Below, piece by piece: positions 32,041 to 33,672 of a stretch of DNA of 33,672 bases. The stretch spans positions 123,294-156,965 of the forward strand of contig DINI01000026.1 in NCBI GenBank assembly GCA_002426755.1, in the 5' to 3' direction. Below the pieces are notes generated by a model. It searched no databases, had not been told where the DNA came from, and saw only the letters and a list, made by a program, of their open reading frames with translations. The stretch is from Flavobacteriaceae bacterium UBA5544 (GTDB lineage Bacteria; Bacteroidota; Bacteroidia; Flavobacteriales; Flavobacteriaceae). Both the position numbers and the translations under genes were made by a program. Within the stretch, counting starts at the first letter, position 1. Every line of letters begins with the position of its first letter.

Positions 32041-33672
32041 TTAATTAGAAGAGGCTTCCGTCAGTTGTTTTAGATATAGGTTTTTGTAGTAGCCATCTGT
32101 ATCTATAAGCGAATTGTGGGTTCCTTTTTGAATGATTCGGCCATCTTCCAATACGATGATTTTATCTGCATTTTTAGCTGATGATACACGGTGACTGACG
32201 ATGATGGTTGTTTTCCCTTCCGTTACTCTGATGAGGTTTTTGAGGATTTTTTCTTCCGTTTCGGTATCTACGGCTGATAGGCAATCATCAAACAATAGAA
32301 TTTGAGGCTCTTTTATAATCGCTCTGGCAATAGAGATACGCTGCTTTTGTCCACCAGACAACGTGATGCCTCGTTCACCTAAAATCGTGTCATAGCCATT
32401 GGTGAATTTTTTGATATTCTTATGCACGTCAGCGTTTTTGGCGGCTGTAATTACATCTTCTTCAGTAGCATCTTCTTTTCCGAACATAATGTTACTTTTT
32501 ATAGTGTCAGAAAACAAAAAGGCATCTTGAGGCACATAACCAATGCTTTGGCGCAAATCGTTTAGATTTAATTGGTCTATTTGTGTTCCATCGATGGTGA
32601 TTTGCCCTTCTTGAACATCATATAACCGTCCAATCAAATCAAGAATTGTTGATTTTCCAGAGCCAGTTTTTCCTAAAATCGCTAAAGTTTCGCCCTTCTT
32701 TAAGTCAAAGCTTACATCCTTTAACGCTTGGATATTGGTATCAGAATAAGTGAAGGTCACATGGTTGAATTCAATTTCACCTTCAATTTTGGAATGTGTG
32801 GACACCTTGTTTTTGATTTCAGGTTCCTGTTTCAAGAATTCATTGATACGTTTTTGCGACGCTTCGGCTCTTTGAACCACCGAAGTCACCCAGCCCACAG
32901 TTGCAACTGGCCAAGTAAGCAAATTCACGTAAATAATAAATTTGGCAATCACACCAAGACTTTCAATCTCACCATTCATGTATTGCACACCACCAATATA
33001 GATGACGATGATGTTGCTCAACCCAATCAAGAAAATCATCAAAGGGAAAAATAGAGCTTGCACTTTGACCAAATCGAGGTTTTTTTGTCTGTTTTCCAAC
33101 GACAATGTTTCGAAATCAGAATTGATTTGCGGTTCAATTCCGTAGGATTTAATGACTGAAATACCACTAAAGGTTTCCTGCGAATACGTAGAGAGTTTCG
33201 ATAACCACACTTGAACGATCGTACTCTTTTTGTGTATTTTTTTACTCAATATATAGATGAAGTACGACAGAATAGGCAGCGGGATAATCGTATAAAGCGT
33301 TAAGATTGGCGCTTCCTTAAACATAAGAAATAAGGCAATGACAAAAAGTGTAAGCGTATTAATGCTATACATAATTGCCGGCCCAACGTATTCACGAACC
33401 TTTCCGACATCTTCACTGATACGGTTCATCAAATCACCAGTCCGATTCGATTTATAGAAATTCAGTGATAAACGCTGGTATTGCTGATACACTTCGTTTT
33501 TCAAATCGTATTCTACATATCGCGAAACGTTGATGAGTGTTTGACGCATCAAAAAGGTGAAAATCCCACCAATAATTGCGGCGCCCACAATGTAAAGAAT
33601 GTTTTTAAGGAGCTCCACTTTTACTACCGAAACATCGGTTACCAATCCTTTTCGGTATTCATCAATAATATC
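32041..33672 (-). CDS. ABC exporter, fused membrane and ATPase domains (5' end missing)
   Basis: 543 codons of an MsbA/LmrA-type half-transporter; the frame stays open to the window edge (DIIDEYRKG precedes an internal TTG at 33645, so that TTG is not the start). The membrane domain has about five visible helices. The ATPase domain has Walker A LGKTGSGKST, signature LSGGQKQR and the switch His in VSHRVSS. Walker B reads LLFDDCLSAVD, with Asp where the catalytic Glu should be. That change is known from one half of heterodimeric exporters. Substrate unknown; lipid or drug export is typical. Confidence 0.92.
   Translation of the reverse strand, partial: DIIDEYRKGLVTDVSVVKVELLKNILYIVGAAIIGGIFTFLMRQTLINVSRYVEYDLKNEVYQQYQRLSLNFYKSNRTGDLMNRISEDVGKVREYVGPAIMYSINTLTLFVIALFLMFKEAPILTLYTIIPLPILSYFIYILSKKIHKKSTIVQVWLSKLSTYSQETFSGISVIKSYGIEPQINSDFETLSLENRQKNLDLVKVQALFFPLMIFLIGLSNIIVIYIGGVQYMNGEIESLGVIAKFIIYVNLLTWPVATVGWVTSVVQRAEASQKRINEFLKQEPEIKNKVSTHSKIEGEIEFNHVTFTYSDTNIQALKDVSFDLKKGETLAILGKTGSGKSTILDLIGRLYDVQEGQITIDGTQIDQLNLNDLRQSIGYVPQDAFLFSDTIKSNIMFGKEDATEEDVITAAKNADVHKNIKKFTNGYDTILGERGITLSGGQKQRISIARAIIKEPQILLFDDCLSAVDTETEEKILKNLIRVTEGKTTIIVSHRVSSAKNADKIIVLEDGRIIQKGTHNSLIDTDGYYKNLYLKQLTEASSN

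Noticed and set aside
33643..33645. TTG at 33645 as the start of the ABC exporter
   Set aside because: The frame is open through it to the window edge (DIIDEYRKG before it), and the first membrane helix of the family is not yet present.
1..33672. CRISPR array, prophage, integron, tRNA or rRNA
   Set aside because: No regularly spaced direct repeats, phage or transposase genes, or RNA gene cloverleaf patterns were seen on reading both strands by eye.

Overview
The window reads as a chromosomal segment of a marine-type Flavobacteriaceae bacterium (Bacteroidota). Supporting signs are AT-rich DNA, two proteins with type IX secretion (T9SS) type B sorting domains or their start, a TonB-dependent receptor with an N-terminal carboxypeptidase-like repeat, a DUF3276/PUR-alpha protein, lipoproteins, A-rich leaders without clear Shine-Dalgarno sites, and a -7 box of the Bacteroidota type (TAnnTTTG) before dps. 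I see no tRNA, rRNA, CRISPR array, phage or transposase gene. Placement below family level is not possible from this sequence alone.

Layout. 1-6688 (minus): an ABC-2 type exporter (ATPase and permease) followed by two surface proteins in tandem, the second cut by the window edge. 6855-8042 (plus): an AIM24/TIGR00266 protein and a 65-residue small protein. 8070-9589: oxyR (minus) divergent from dps (plus), a peroxide-defence pair. 9647-16108 (minus): a six-gene MoxR cluster (SpoIIM-like protein, multi-pass membrane protein, DUF4129, DUF4350, MoxR AAA+ ATPase, DUF58), with an RDD-family gene and a TRIC-type channel gene diverging from it (16132-17498). 17585-22062: an M3 metallopeptidase lipoprotein and a cyclophilin lipoprotein (minus), then a CoA-type Nudix hydrolase and a PlsC-like acyltransferase (plus). 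22196-24179 (minus): an ECF sigma factor with a downstream membrane protein that may be its regulator, and a YhhN-family lysoplasmalogenase. 24379-27742: a TonB-dependent receptor and an FAD-dependent oxidoreductase, convergent. 28007-29038 (plus): a Cys-rich copper-storage-type protein and a DUF421 protein carrying a C-terminal zinc ribbon. 29051-33672: an uncharacterised membrane-anchored protein with kinase-like motifs, a thioredoxin-like protein, CsaA, DUF3276/PUR-alpha, and an ABC exporter running off the right edge.

The points most worth following up are: (i) TGTAACA-type ECF promoter candidates in front of both the sigma gene and the ABC/surface-protein operon, both of which start with TTG, suggesting one regulon; (ii) the GDWDRH...DRDN protein at 29051-30337, which looks like an atypical kinase facing the periplasm; (iii) the Csp-DUF421-zinc-ribbon pair; (iv) the MoxR cluster with a DUF58 protein lacking the classical metal-site motif and a repeat element between moxR and DUF58; (v) several short intergenic repeats of types that recur in flavobacterial genomes.
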